Source: Pseudomonadota bacterium (lineage in GTDB: Bacteria > Pseudomonadota > Gammaproteobacteria > Burkholderiales > Burkholderiaceae_C). From it: a stretch of 43,081 bases of DNA. The stretch lies in the NCBI GenBank assembly GCA_021805825.1, contig JAJZEC010000032.1, positions 1 through 43,081 on the forward strand. Direction: 5' to 3'. Position numbers and translations under genes: made by a program. The notes under the pieces were generated by a model that was not told the origin of the DNA, made no database searches, and saw only the letters and a program-made list of their open reading frames with translations. This document shows positions 7,152-14,729 of the stretch, in pieces (within the stretch, counting starts at the first letter, position 1; each line of letters begins with the position of its first letter).

Positions 7152-7996
7152 AGGAAAGCCGGTCAGTCGGGGCAGGATGCGCTGGTTCCCGCTATCACTT
7201 CATCTCCGGACTCCCCCGTGCGGGGAGCACTCTGCTGTCGGCGATTCTCTCGCAGAACCCGCGTTTTCAGGCTGGAATGAGTGGGCCGGTGGCGGGTCTC
7301 TTTCGCAGTTTGCTGGAGGAGATGAGTGGGCGAAATGAGTTTTCGGTATTCATCGAAGACGTGCAGCGACGGCGGATCCTTCGCTCGGTGCTGGAGGCAT
7401 ATTATGCGGATGCCCCGGCGGAGGTGATCTTCGATACGAACCGTTCCTGGTGTTCCCGGTTGCCCTTACTGGCGGAACTGTTTCCGGACAGCAAGGTGAT
7501 TGCCTGTGTCCGAAGTCTGCCGTGGATTCTCGACAGTCTGGAGCGTCTGGCCCGCCGCAATCATTTACAACCTTCGGCGATTGCCAATTACCATGCCGGC
7601 GGTACGGTGTATACACGAACCAGCGCGCTGGCGGGTTCGGACGGCGTGGTGGGCTATGCCTACGATGCCCTGAAGGAAGCGATATACGGGGAGCAGGCGG
7701 TGGGGCGGCTGATTCTGTTGCCCTATGAGCATCTGGTGCGGGATCCACGGCGGGTGATAGACGCTCTCTATGCGGCGCTGGGTGAGCCGGTGTATCCCCA
7801 CGATTTTTCCCGTCTGTCGTTTCAGGCGGAGGACTTCGACCGCAAGGCTGGGGCGCCAGGATTGCATGCCGTTCGACCCATGGTAGAAGCGGTGCCGCGG
7901 AAGACGGTCTTGCCCCCGGACTTGTTTCAGCGTTTCGTGCGGGACGCCTTTTGGGAGGAACCGGGGAACCTTCCTGCTGGTTTGCAGGTGCTTTAG
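7145..7996 (+). CDS. PAPS-dependent sulfotransferase family protein
   Basis: 283 residues. Near the N-terminus, HFISGLPRAGSTLLSAIL is the 5'-phosphosulfate-binding loop of sulfotransferases (consensus SGLPRSGSTLL), followed by SQNPRFQAGMSGPVAGLF as in bacterial members. CVRSLPWILDSLERLARRN (about 120-140) corresponds to the 3'-phosphate-binding segment (CVRxLxWIxDSxER). I chose ATG 7145 because it puts the phosphosulfate-binding motif at the normal distance from the N-terminus and overlaps the autotransporter stop (atggtaa). This overlap implies translational coupling; the frame is open upstream only inside the autotransporter gene. No signal peptide is seen, so the enzyme is cytoplasmic. The family transfers sulfate from PAPS to hydroxyls or amines of proteins, glycans or small molecules. 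Its position suggests that it modifies the autotransporter or something the autotransporter displays, but that is inference. Confidence 0.92.
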   Translation: MVKESRSVGAGCAGSRYHFISGLPRAGSTLLSAILSQNPRFQAGMSGPVAGLFRSLLEEMSGRNEFSVFIEDVQRRRILRSVLEAYYADAPAEVIFDTNRSWCSRLPLLAELFPDSKVIACVRSLPWILDSLERLARRNHLQPSAIANYHAGGTVYTRTSALAGSDGVVGYAYDALKEAIYGEQAVGRLILLPYEHLVRDPRRVIDALYAALGEPVYPHDFSRLSFQAEDFDRKAGAPGLHAVRPMVEAVPRKTVLPPDLFQRFVRDAFWEEPGNLPAGLQVL

Positions 7997-8506
7997 GTTA
8001 TATGGGCAAGGACTGCGTGCGAGGGTGGCCGGGGGCGAGGCCTGGCTTTTCGCACGCGGGCCGGGAGGATCGATACCACGGCCGCTGGCGGGTGGCGGGC
8101 GGTCGCTGACCGCGGGCGGATGATTCATGGCCCGAACGACTTCCAGGCAGGTAAGCAGCCAAACCGGCGCCATGGGCCTTCGTCTCTGACGGTCGCAGGT
8201 CGGCGCAGGGCATCTCGACTTACACGAGTCGGCTGGACATTACTTAAGCTTACATCATTCGGCTGGACATTAGTTTGCGACGTGGCGTGGGTACAGGGAA
8301 GGGTAGAAAGCATGGCCGCTCCATCCTGAAATTCCCGTCTGGCCGATGGCTGTCGCGAATTCACGTCGGGATGGCAAGGCGGCACCGCATCAAGGTTATC
8401 TCTAGAATCTCGGCAACGTCGCCGCGGCCGTCGAAAGCTGCAAGGTCGACGATGTGGCGCGACATTGTTCTTTCGAGCCTGTTCGCACGGAACACTACGG
8501 ACACCG
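7997..8506. other. Intergenic region with a 30-bp-period direct repeat
   Basis: No convincing gene. The core tcggctggacatta occurs at 8229-8242 and again at 8259-8272, exactly 30 bases apart, with the AT-rich sequence cttaagcttacatcat between. This layout resembles the multiple terminal repeats of IS21-like elements, or tandem operator sites. The region should also contain the promoter of the cyclic-di-GMP gene, which I cannot define. Confidence 0.55.
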
Positions 8507-11479
8507 ATGCACGATCCGAACCAGCCTCCCGCGTGGAACGAGGATGATCGCCTGGCCGAACTCCGCGCCCTGCAGATTCTCGACAGCGACGTGGAGACTT
8601 CGTTCGACGAGATTACGGCCATCGCGACACTGGTTCTGGGCGTTCCGATATCCCTGATCAGCCTGCTGGACGAATCGCGCCAGTGGTTCAAGTCAGCCCG
8701 GGGAACCGAGCTTCGACAGACGCCGCGGGAAATCGCGTTCTGCGACGTGGCCATCCGTGTCACCTCGGACGTCATGGTGGTCGACGATGCCGCCGTCGAC
8801 GAGCGTTTCTGTGACAACCCTCTGGTGCGATCCGGGCCGCGCCTGCGCTTCTACGCCGGCGCTCCACTGGTGACCAGGCGCGGAAATCCCCTGGGAACGC
8901 TGTGCGTGCTGGATTCTCAGCCGCGCACGCTGAGCGCCGACCAGCAACGCATCCTGCGGCTGCTCGCCGACCAGGTCACCAGGCTCATCGAATACCGCGA
9001 CCTGTCTCAGCGCCTGATGATCACGCGGGATGCTGCGCATGCCGAGCGATCGCTGGTCGAGGCCATCACGCGCCATGCGGGCAGCGGGATCGCGCTGTAT
9101 GACGAGAACGGCAACTGCATCCTGGCCAACGAGGCGATGTGCCAGGTCACCGGCGGCTCACAGGCGGAGTTGCTGGCGCAGAACATCCATCGCATCGATT
9201 CCTGGCGCGAAGCGGGTATCTACGATTGCGCGATGCGCTGCCTGCGCTCCGGGCAGCCACAGCAGATGAGCGCGCAGATCCGCCGCAGCAGCTTCGGCGC
9301 CCGCGACCAGCGCCTGCACATTAGCTTCGCCACCTTCCAGCAAGGCGGCCTGGATCGCCTGATCCTGGTGTTGACCAACCTCACCGAGCTGGAGAAATCG
9401 CGTGAGCGGGCGCAGATCATGCAGGCACGCCTGATCGACCACATGATCGACGGGCTGCTGCTCGGCCGCTCGGACACCGGACAGTTCCTGATGGCCAACG
9501 CGGCCGCGGCCGACGAACTGGGCTACGAGGCGCAGGAGATTGCGCGTCTGCACCGCACGGACGTTGTCGACGTCGACGATCCGCGCCTGGAGCGCTTCCT
9601 GGCCAGGCGTCGAAGCGAGGGCAGCGCGCGCGGGCAGCTGCGCATGCGCCGCAGGAACGGAAGCCTGTTCGAGGCCGAGATTTCCTCGGCGCTGTTCGAG
9701 TCCTTGGACGGAATCCCCTTGAGCAGCACGGTGTTTCGCGACATCACCGAGCGCCAGCGTCTGGAAGCGGCGCTGACCCGCCAGTCGGAGATGTTTCGCA
9801 CGCTGGCCGAGCACGTGCCGGGCATGCTGTTCCAGTACCGCGTGTACCCGGACGGCAGGGCGCATTTTCCGTTTTCAAGCGAGGGCATCGAGCGCGTGTA
9901 TGGCGTGCGCGCGGATCAGGTCGTCCAGAATTCCTCGCTGGTGCGCGAGCGCATCCTCGAGGAGGATCGGCCTGCGGTGCTGGAAAGCATCCGTGTCTCG
10001 GCGGAAAAGCTGCAGCGCTGGCAGCACGAATACCGCGTGCGCCTGCCTTCACGCGGGGTGCGTTGGCTGCGGGGCGATTCCCAGCCGCAGCTGCTCGCCG
10101 ACGGAAGCGTGCTCTGGCACGGCTACATCCAGGACATCACCGACGGCAAGGAAGCCGAGCAGCGAACGGCGTACCTTGCCTACTACGACGCCTTGACCGG
10201 GCTCCCCAACCGCGCCTTGCTGATGGATCGCCTGCGCATGGCCATCGCCCACACCGATCGCACGCAGGTCTCCGGCGCCGCGCTGTTCGTCGATCTCGAT
10301 CGCTTCAAGCAGATCAACGACGCGCGCGGGCATTCAACGGGGGACAAGGTGCTGACGCAGGTTGCCCAGCGGCTGGCTGGCTCGATACGCGCCTCGGATA
10401 CCGTGGCCAGGCTGGGCGGGGACGAGTTCGTCGTGCTCCTCAGTGATCTGAGCCCGGTGCCCGAGGCGGCCGCGGCCCGGGCGCTGGACATTGCCGAAAA
10501 CGCCCTGGAGCTGCTCCGCGCGCCATTCGGGATCGACGGCAGCAGCTATGTGGTGTCGGCCAGCATTGGCATCGCGTTGTTCGCCCATGGGTCGCCGGGT
10601 GTCGACGACGTGTTGAGCCAGGCCGATATCGCGATGTACCGGGCCAAGGCAGCGGGCCGCAACCGCGCTGCCTTGTTCCAGGCGACCATGCAGGACGAGG
10701 CGCACCGTACGCTGCTGCTGGATCACGGGCTCCGGCAGGCGCTCGAGCGACGCGAGTTGCGCATCGAGATCCAGAGCCAGGTCGACTCGCTCGGCAGGGT
10801 TTCCGGCGGCGAGTGCCTTCTGCGATGGCAGCATCCGCAGCTCGGGCTGGTGCCGCCGACCACATTCATCCCGATCGCCGAGGACAACGGATCGATCGTT
10901 TCCATCGGTGCCTGGGTGCTGGAGCAGGCCTGCCTGGTGCTGTCGGCGCTGGCGCGTGCCGGGCATGCGCAAGACATTTCCGTCAATCTGAGCGTCAAGC
11001 AACTGCAGGACGAACGCTTCCTGCAGATGGTGCGTGAGGTCATCGAACGCACGGGAGCCCCGGCCGAGCGCTTGATCTTCGAAGTCACGGAGAGCCTGTT
11101 CATCCATGACCTCGAGGCGACCTGCAGCTTGCTGAACGAGATCACCAGGCTGGGGGTGCAGATTTCGATCGACGACTTCGGTACCGGCTACTCGAGCCTT
11201 CGTTACCTGCAGCGTCTGCCGATCCACGAACTCAAGGTCGACCGCAGCTTTGTCGACGATCTGCCCCACGACGAGGGCGATGCCACCATCGTGCGCGTGA
11301 TCGTCGCGATGGCGCGACAGCTCGGCCTGCGTCTGGTGGCCGAAGGCGTGGAGACCGCCGAGCAGGCGCAGTGGCTGCGGGCCGTCGGTTGCACGAGCAT
11401 GCAGGGGTGGCACTTCGCGCGCGCGGTGCCGCTGGACGAATGGTTCACCGCACTGACGTCCGCGCCCGCCGGTGGATGA
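8507..11479 (+). CDS. GAF-PAS-GGDEF-EAL cyclic-di-GMP turnover protein
   Basis: 990 residues, no membrane segment, so a cytosolic sensor. Order: GAF domain (about 10-165), three PAS-like segments (about 175-290, 305-420, 425-555), GGDEF domain (about 560-725) and EAL domain (about 735-985). The cyclase motif GGDEF is intact at 637-641. RASD ends five residues before it and is a complete RxxD inhibitory site. The EAL signature reads ECL (769-771) but keeps the metal-binding glutamate, and DDFGTGYSS (889 on), FEVTES, LKVDRSF and VAEGVET are all present. Both diguanylate cyclase and phosphodiesterase activities are therefore possible, presumably chosen by signals sensed in GAF/PAS. ATG 8507 was preferred over an upstream TTG (8465) because the typical N-terminus (EDDRLAELRALQILDS) of this GAF class starts there. 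Convergent with the operon ending at 11535. Confidence 0.96.
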   Translation: MHDPNQPPAWNEDDRLAELRALQILDSDVETSFDEITAIATLVLGVPISLISLLDESRQWFKSARGTELRQTPREIAFCDVAIRVTSDVMVVDDAAVDERFCDNPLVRSGPRLRFYAGAPLVTRRGNPLGTLCVLDSQPRTLSADQQRILRLLADQVTRLIEYRDLSQRLMITRDAAHAERSLVEAITRHAGSGIALYDENGNCILANEAMCQVTGGSQAELLAQNIHRIDSWREAGIYDCAMRCLRSGQPQQMSAQIRRSSFGARDQRLHISFATFQQGGLDRLILVLTNLTELEKSRERAQIMQARLIDHMIDGLLLGRSDTGQFLMANAAAADELGYEAQEIARLHRTDVVDVDDPRLERFLARRRSEGSARGQLRMRRRNGSLFEAEISSALFESLDGIPLSSTVFRDITERQRLEAALTRQSEMFRTLAEHVPGMLFQYRVYPDGRAHFPFSSEGIERVYGVRADQVVQNSSLVRERILEEDRPAVLESIRVSAEKLQRWQHEYRVRLPSRGVRWLRGDSQPQLLADGSVLWHGYIQDITDGKEAEQRTAYLAYYDALTGLPNRALLMDRLRMAIAHTDRTQVSGAALFVDLDRFKQINDARGHSTGDKVLTQVAQRLAGSIRASDTVARLGGDEFVVLLSDLSPVPEAAAARALDIAENALELLRAPFGIDGSSYVVSASIGIALFAHGSPGVDDVLSQADIAMYRAKAAGRNRAALFQATMQDEAHRTLLLDHGLRQALERRELRIEIQSQVDSLGRVSGGECLLRWQHPQLGLVPPTTFIPIAEDNGSIVSIGAWVLEQACLVLSALARAGHAQDISVNLSVKQLQDERFLQMVREVIERTGAPAERLIFEVTESLFIHDLEATCSLLNEITRLGVQISIDDFGTGYSSLRYLQRLPIHELKVDRSFVDDLPHDEGDATIVRVIVAMARQLGLRLVAEGVETAEQAQWLRAVGCTSMQGWHFARAVPLDEWFTALTSAPAGG

Positions 11480-11500
11480 CCGCAGACGCGTAAGTGGTGC

Positions 11501-11536
11501 AACAGCAGGCACAACAGCAGGCACAACAGCAGGCTC
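11501..11536 (+). repeat. 12-bp tandem repeat x3
   Basis: aacagcaggcac occurs twice exactly and a third time ending in tc. It fills most of the 55-base spacer between the convergent stop codons of the cyclic-di-GMP gene and the PLP-enzyme gene. I see no T-tract terminator here. Confidence 0.8.
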
Positions 11537-12722
11537 AGCGTGCAGGCAGGCCGGAAAGTGCATCGACGACGTCGTCGATGATGTCGGTGGCGTCCTCGAT
11601 CCCTACGGAAAGGCGGATCATTCCTTCCCGGATTCCGCCCTTCGCCCGCTCCTGAGGGGGCAGCAGATTGTGCGTCATGGACGCGGGATGCGTGGCTGTG
11701 CTGGCGACCCCGCCCAGGCTCACCGCAAGCTTCACCAGGTGCAGTCGATCCAGCCAGAGAAGCGCGCTGTCCATGCCGCCGCGGATGTCGAAGCACACCA
11801 TGCCCCCGCCGCAGTCCATCTGCCGTTGCGCGAGCCGGAATTGGGGATGGCTTGCGAGGAATGGGTACCAGACATGTTCAACCTCAGGGCAACGCTCGAG
11901 CGCCTGGGCGACCTGCAAGGCATTTTCGGAATGCTGTCGCATCCGCAACCCGAGGGTGCGCATCCCGCGGCACAGAAGCCAGGCAGCGCCGGGATCCAGG
12001 TGGGGGCCATGAAAGGAAAAGGCCTTCCAGACAGGATCCAGGGCGCTTCGCGTGCCCGCGCACACCCCGGCGATGACGTCGCTGTGGCCACCCAGATACT
12101 TGGTTGCCGAATGAACCACGATGTCTGCGCCGTGCCGCAAGGCACGCTGTCCCAAGGGGCTGGCGAACGTCGAGTCGACGACAAGAAGCGCGCCGACGCG
12201 CTGGCAGATCAGGGCGACGGCCTCGATGTCCACAAGGCTGAGCGTGGGGTTCGCCGGTGTTTCGGTGAACACGAGCCTGGTATCGGGCCGGATCACTGAG
12301 GTGAAATTCGACGCTTCCCTGGAGTCCACGAAGTCGAGCGCGACACCCAGGCGATGTGCCAGATCCTCGAAGAGGATCTTCACCTCCGCATAGCACTGGT
12401 GCGATGCAAGGAAATGGTCGCCGCGGCTCAAGTAGCCCTGGGCGATCATGTCGATGATGGCCATGCCGGATGCCGCGCAGACTGCATCTTCGGCCTGCTC
12501 GAGCGCCGCGACAAGCGCCTCGAACTCCCGCGCGTTGCGATCCCCCCAGCGGCCATAGAATTCCGCGGCGCGAATGTCCGCGGCACGTGCCGCGCCTTCG
12601 GTGGCGCTGGGAAAATGGAAGGCAGTCGCCCGGTGGATGGGCGCGGACAGATGTCCGCTCGGATTCGCGGAGTCGCCGCCATGAATGCATGCGGTCAAGG
12701 AGCGGGTCTTTTTCGGGTTCAT
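11535..12722 (-). CDS. Cys/Met-metabolism PLP enzyme (gamma-synthase/lyase type), divergent
   Basis: 395 residues, the full length of the cystathionine gamma-synthase/methionine gamma-lyase/sulfhydrylase family. The PLP lysine is in VVHSATKYLGGHSDV, preceded by the conserved aspartate of LLVVDSTFASP. The phosphate-contacting Tyr and Arg appear as FYGRWGDRN, but the usual NPT of 'YSRxxNPT' is replaced. The catalytic tyrosine region reads CYAEVKILF rather than LYGxT, so the methionine-lyase cysteine is absent. The family catalyses replacement or elimination at the gamma carbon of activated homoserines. In RtxA of rhizobitoxine synthesis, the C-terminal domain of this family couples O-acetylhomoserine with serinol. 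Last gene of a translationally coupled operon (ATGA overlap with azlD), so a role in making an unusual amino acid is more likely than ordinary methionine metabolism. Confidence 0.88.
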   Translation of the reverse strand: MNPKKTRSLTACIHGGDSANPSGHLSAPIHRATAFHFPSATEGAARAADIRAAEFYGRWGDRNAREFEALVAALEQAEDAVCAASGMAIIDMIAQGYLSRGDHFLASHQCYAEVKILFEDLAHRLGVALDFVDSREASNFTSVIRPDTRLVFTETPANPTLSLVDIEAVALICQRVGALLVVDSTFASPLGQRALRHGADIVVHSATKYLGGHSDVIAGVCAGTRSALDPVWKAFSFHGPHLDPGAAWLLCRGMRTLGLRMRQHSENALQVAQALERCPEVEHVWYPFLASHPQFRLAQRQMDCGGGMVCFDIRGGMDSALLWLDRLHLVKLAVSLGGVASTATHPASMTHNLLPPQERAKGGIREGMIRLSVGIEDATDIIDDVVDALSGLPAR

Positions 12723-13042
12723 GGTGCGAACATCCCCATCGAATCGGCGAAGGTGCTCGTCAGCACGCCGGCGAGAACCGTGAGAAAGAGGCTGCGGCTC
12801 CATAGCGCAACGATGAGCGATGCGACGCATGCCGTGATGCGCGTCGGCACGTCCAGCGAACTGCCTTGGATCGCGCTCAGGCAGAGGGTGGACATCACGG
12901 TCACCGGAACAAAGGACAGCCAGTGCCTTGCCCAGTCGGGCAGTTGCACTTTGCGCAGCAGGATGAACGGGGCGATACGGGGAAGCAGGGTGACGATTCC
13001 ACATCCCGCGATCATCAGCGCGACGTACGGCCGGATTTCCAT
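12719..13042 (-). CDS. azlD: AzlD-family amino-acid exporter subunit
   Basis: 107 residues with three to four hydrophobic helices (YVALMIAGCGIVTLLPRIAP; WLSFVPVTVMSTLCLSA; ITACVASLIVALWSRSLFLT; VLAGVLTSTF). The LLPR motif and the SFVPxxVMxxL helix are typical of AzlD/YgaH. It is the small partner of AzlC in the branched-chain or other amino-acid exporter of the LIV-E type. Its start overlaps the end of azlC by 28 bases, and its stop overlaps the next start codon (ATGA). Together with AzlC it should export a small amino acid across the inner membrane. In this operon the product of the neighbouring enzymes is a likely cargo. Confidence 0.9.
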   Translation of the reverse strand: MEIRPYVALMIAGCGIVTLLPRIAPFILLRKVQLPDWARHWLSFVPVTVMSTLCLSAIQGSSLDVPTRITACVASLIVALWSRSLFLTVLAGVLTSTFADSMGMFAP

Positions 13043-13752
13043 CTTCTGACTCCAGTGGCAAGGCTGCAGGCGGCGACTGCTGCCGTGATGACGCCGAATG
13101 ACGAACCGGCCAGCGCGGTTGCAGGGAGCCATAGTGCTGCGGCGAGCAATCCTGCGCAGATCTGTGCGAGGCGGTCGCGGGACGCGGAAATCTGGAGTAC
13201 GACCAGGCCGATGAACATGGCGACCAACGCAAATCCCAGGCCGGCGATGAGTCGCTGGGGCAGAATGATCGAGGCGCCGGCGCCCGCAAGGTTCCCGGCA
13301 AGCCACCCAAGATAGGCCGTGCTGTTGACGCCGAGCATCCAGGGGAATTTCAGTTCACCGACACGTTTTCCTTGCACCGCGGCGACGCCAAAGGTTTCGT
13401 CGGTCAGTTGTGCGCCCACCGCAACGCCCTGGGCCATGGTCATTCGATGCGACAAGGTCGCGACATAGGACGACAGGAGTACATGGCGCAGATTGACGAT
13501 GAATACCGCGAGCCAGATCGAGGTCATCTGCGCCTGCCCCGCGAACATGCCGGCCACCACGAATTGCCCGGAGCCGGCATAGATGAGCAGGGACATCAAG
13601 GCGATCTCGGAGAGACTCAGTCCGGCAATCCACCCCACGGCCCTGGCGGAAAAGCCGATGCCCAGGTAGCCGAGCAGCGTGGGTGTGCAGGAGCGGACAC
13701 CATCGATGAATCTGTCGGCGTGGGGGAGCGGCGCTTCGACCTTGGCACTCAT
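13015..13752 (-). CDS. azlC: AzlC-family amino-acid exporter
   Basis: 245 residues with about six to seven membrane helices. The segment GLSLSEIALMSLLIYAGSGQ, followed by FVVAGM and NLRHVLLSSYVA, is the core signature of AzlC/YgaZ (AxxGxAQF...NLRHxL). QLTDETFGVAA matches the conserved TDE segment. AzlC/AzlD pairs export branched-chain amino acids and analogues (for example 4-azaleucine resistance in Bacillus). The start ATG overlaps the desaturase stop (ATGA), so translation is coupled. In this context I infer export, and self-protection, for an amino-acid antimetabolite made by the same operon. Confidence 0.93.
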   Translation of the reverse strand: MSAKVEAPLPHADRFIDGVRSCTPTLLGYLGIGFSARAVGWIAGLSLSEIALMSLLIYAGSGQFVVAGMFAGQAQMTSIWLAVFIVNLRHVLLSSYVATLSHRMTMAQGVAVGAQLTDETFGVAAVQGKRVGELKFPWMLGVNSTAYLGWLAGNLAGAGASIILPQRLIAGLGFALVAMFIGLVVLQISASRDRLAQICAGLLAAALWLPATALAGSSFGVITAAVAACSLATGVRRWKSGRTSR

Positions 13753-14729
13753 GGCGGGTTCCGCGATGGGGCTGCCGGATGGCCGACCAGTTGATGCAGC
13801 AGACCCTCGCGTCCCAGGAGGGGTGAGGACCAGTTTGCAGCGGGGATTCCCACGTGCCAGCCCCGTTGCTGGAGCAGGACCTGGAGTTCGGGAAGGCAGG
13901 GGCCAGGGATGCCGGGAAATCGGTGGTGCAGCATGTGGTGTGCGTCCCCATGCGGATAGAGCAGGAACGCAAGGAGAGGATGCACGTGGATATTGCGCGT
14001 CATGGCGATGGCACGATGCGCCAGTGCCTCCGATGGCGACGCTCTTTGGTATAGCGCACCATGTTCTCCCGTTTCAGCGACGAAGCGAATGGCCGGGTAG
14101 CTCGTCAGGAGCGGCGCGATCCAGTACATCGACACGGCCTGCAGGCCGTCGGTACCGCCGAGGGCAAGCGCGCCAAGACCGGTGGCCAGGATCGTCGCGC
14201 TGCTCCAGGATCGTTCCATGGCGCCGGCCTTGCCCTTCGTGGATCCCAGGGCATGGATCGTGTATCTGCGCGGAAAGGCGCGAAGCAAGGCAAGCGGGCG
14301 AATCCGCTGCGGCAAATCGGAAATCCCGAGTTCGCTGTATAGAGAAAGATCGGGGTCGGCCTGCGTGCCCAGCAGGGCATGGTGCCGCAGATGCTCGGCT
14401 CGATAACGCGCGAAGCGCGTCAGTAGGATCGCGCTGCACAAGATTCCCGCCCAGTCGTTGAGATGGCGATTTCGAAACAGCAGTTGATGGGATGCTTCGT
14501 GGGCCAGATTGTTCAGTGCCCGCATCCGGCTTCCGATGCAGAGGATGGCGAGCATCTGCACGACCGGGGAGTCTGCGGCGGCCCCGGCGGATACCGCGGC
14601 GGCGTAGATGGCCAGGTCGGAAAGGAGGAGCCGGGTCGACCGACCTGCGCTGACGCGCAGATCCACAGGGCACGACGGCAGATCGCGCGGATGTCGGCTG
14701 CCTTGCTGCTCTCGGTCGTCGCAAGACAT
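13749..14729 (-). CDS. Membrane fatty-acid-desaturase-type enzyme
   Basis: 326 residues. All three histidine boxes of di-iron membrane desaturases are present: HEASHQ (about residue 78), HLRHH (about 113) and HMLHH (about 265), with a further conserved NIHVHP before the third. Hydrophobic segments flank them (LLSDLAIYAAAVSAGAA; SMYWIAPLLTSYPAI). Most relatives desaturate acyl chains, but RtxC of rhizobitoxine producers uses the same fold to introduce the vinyl double bond into a free amino acid derivative. Flanking PLP enzymes and an amino-acid exporter make an amino-acid substrate more likely than a lipid. The first 72 codons overlap the open 3' end of the aminotransferase gene by 217 bases; the N-terminal helix looks genuine, so I keep this start. 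ATGA overlap with azlC. Confidence 0.9.
   Translation of the reverse strand: MSCDDREQQGSRHPRDLPSCPVDLRVSAGRSTRLLLSDLAIYAAAVSAGAAADSPVVQMLAILCIGSRMRALNNLAHEASHQLLFRNRHLNDWAGILCSAILLTRFARYRAEHLRHHALLGTQADPDLSLYSELGISDLPQRIRPLALLRAFPRRYTIHALGSTKGKAGAMERSWSSATILATGLGALALGGTDGLQAVSMYWIAPLLTSYPAIRFVAETGEHGALYQRASPSEALAHRAIAMTRNIHVHPLLAFLLYPHGDAHHMLHHRFPGIPGPCLPELQVLLQQRGWHVGIPAANWSSPLLGREGLLHQLVGHPAAPSRNPP

Noticed and set aside
11472-12299. 275-codon plus-strand frame
   Set aside because: Antisense to the PLP enzyme, which has complete family motifs.
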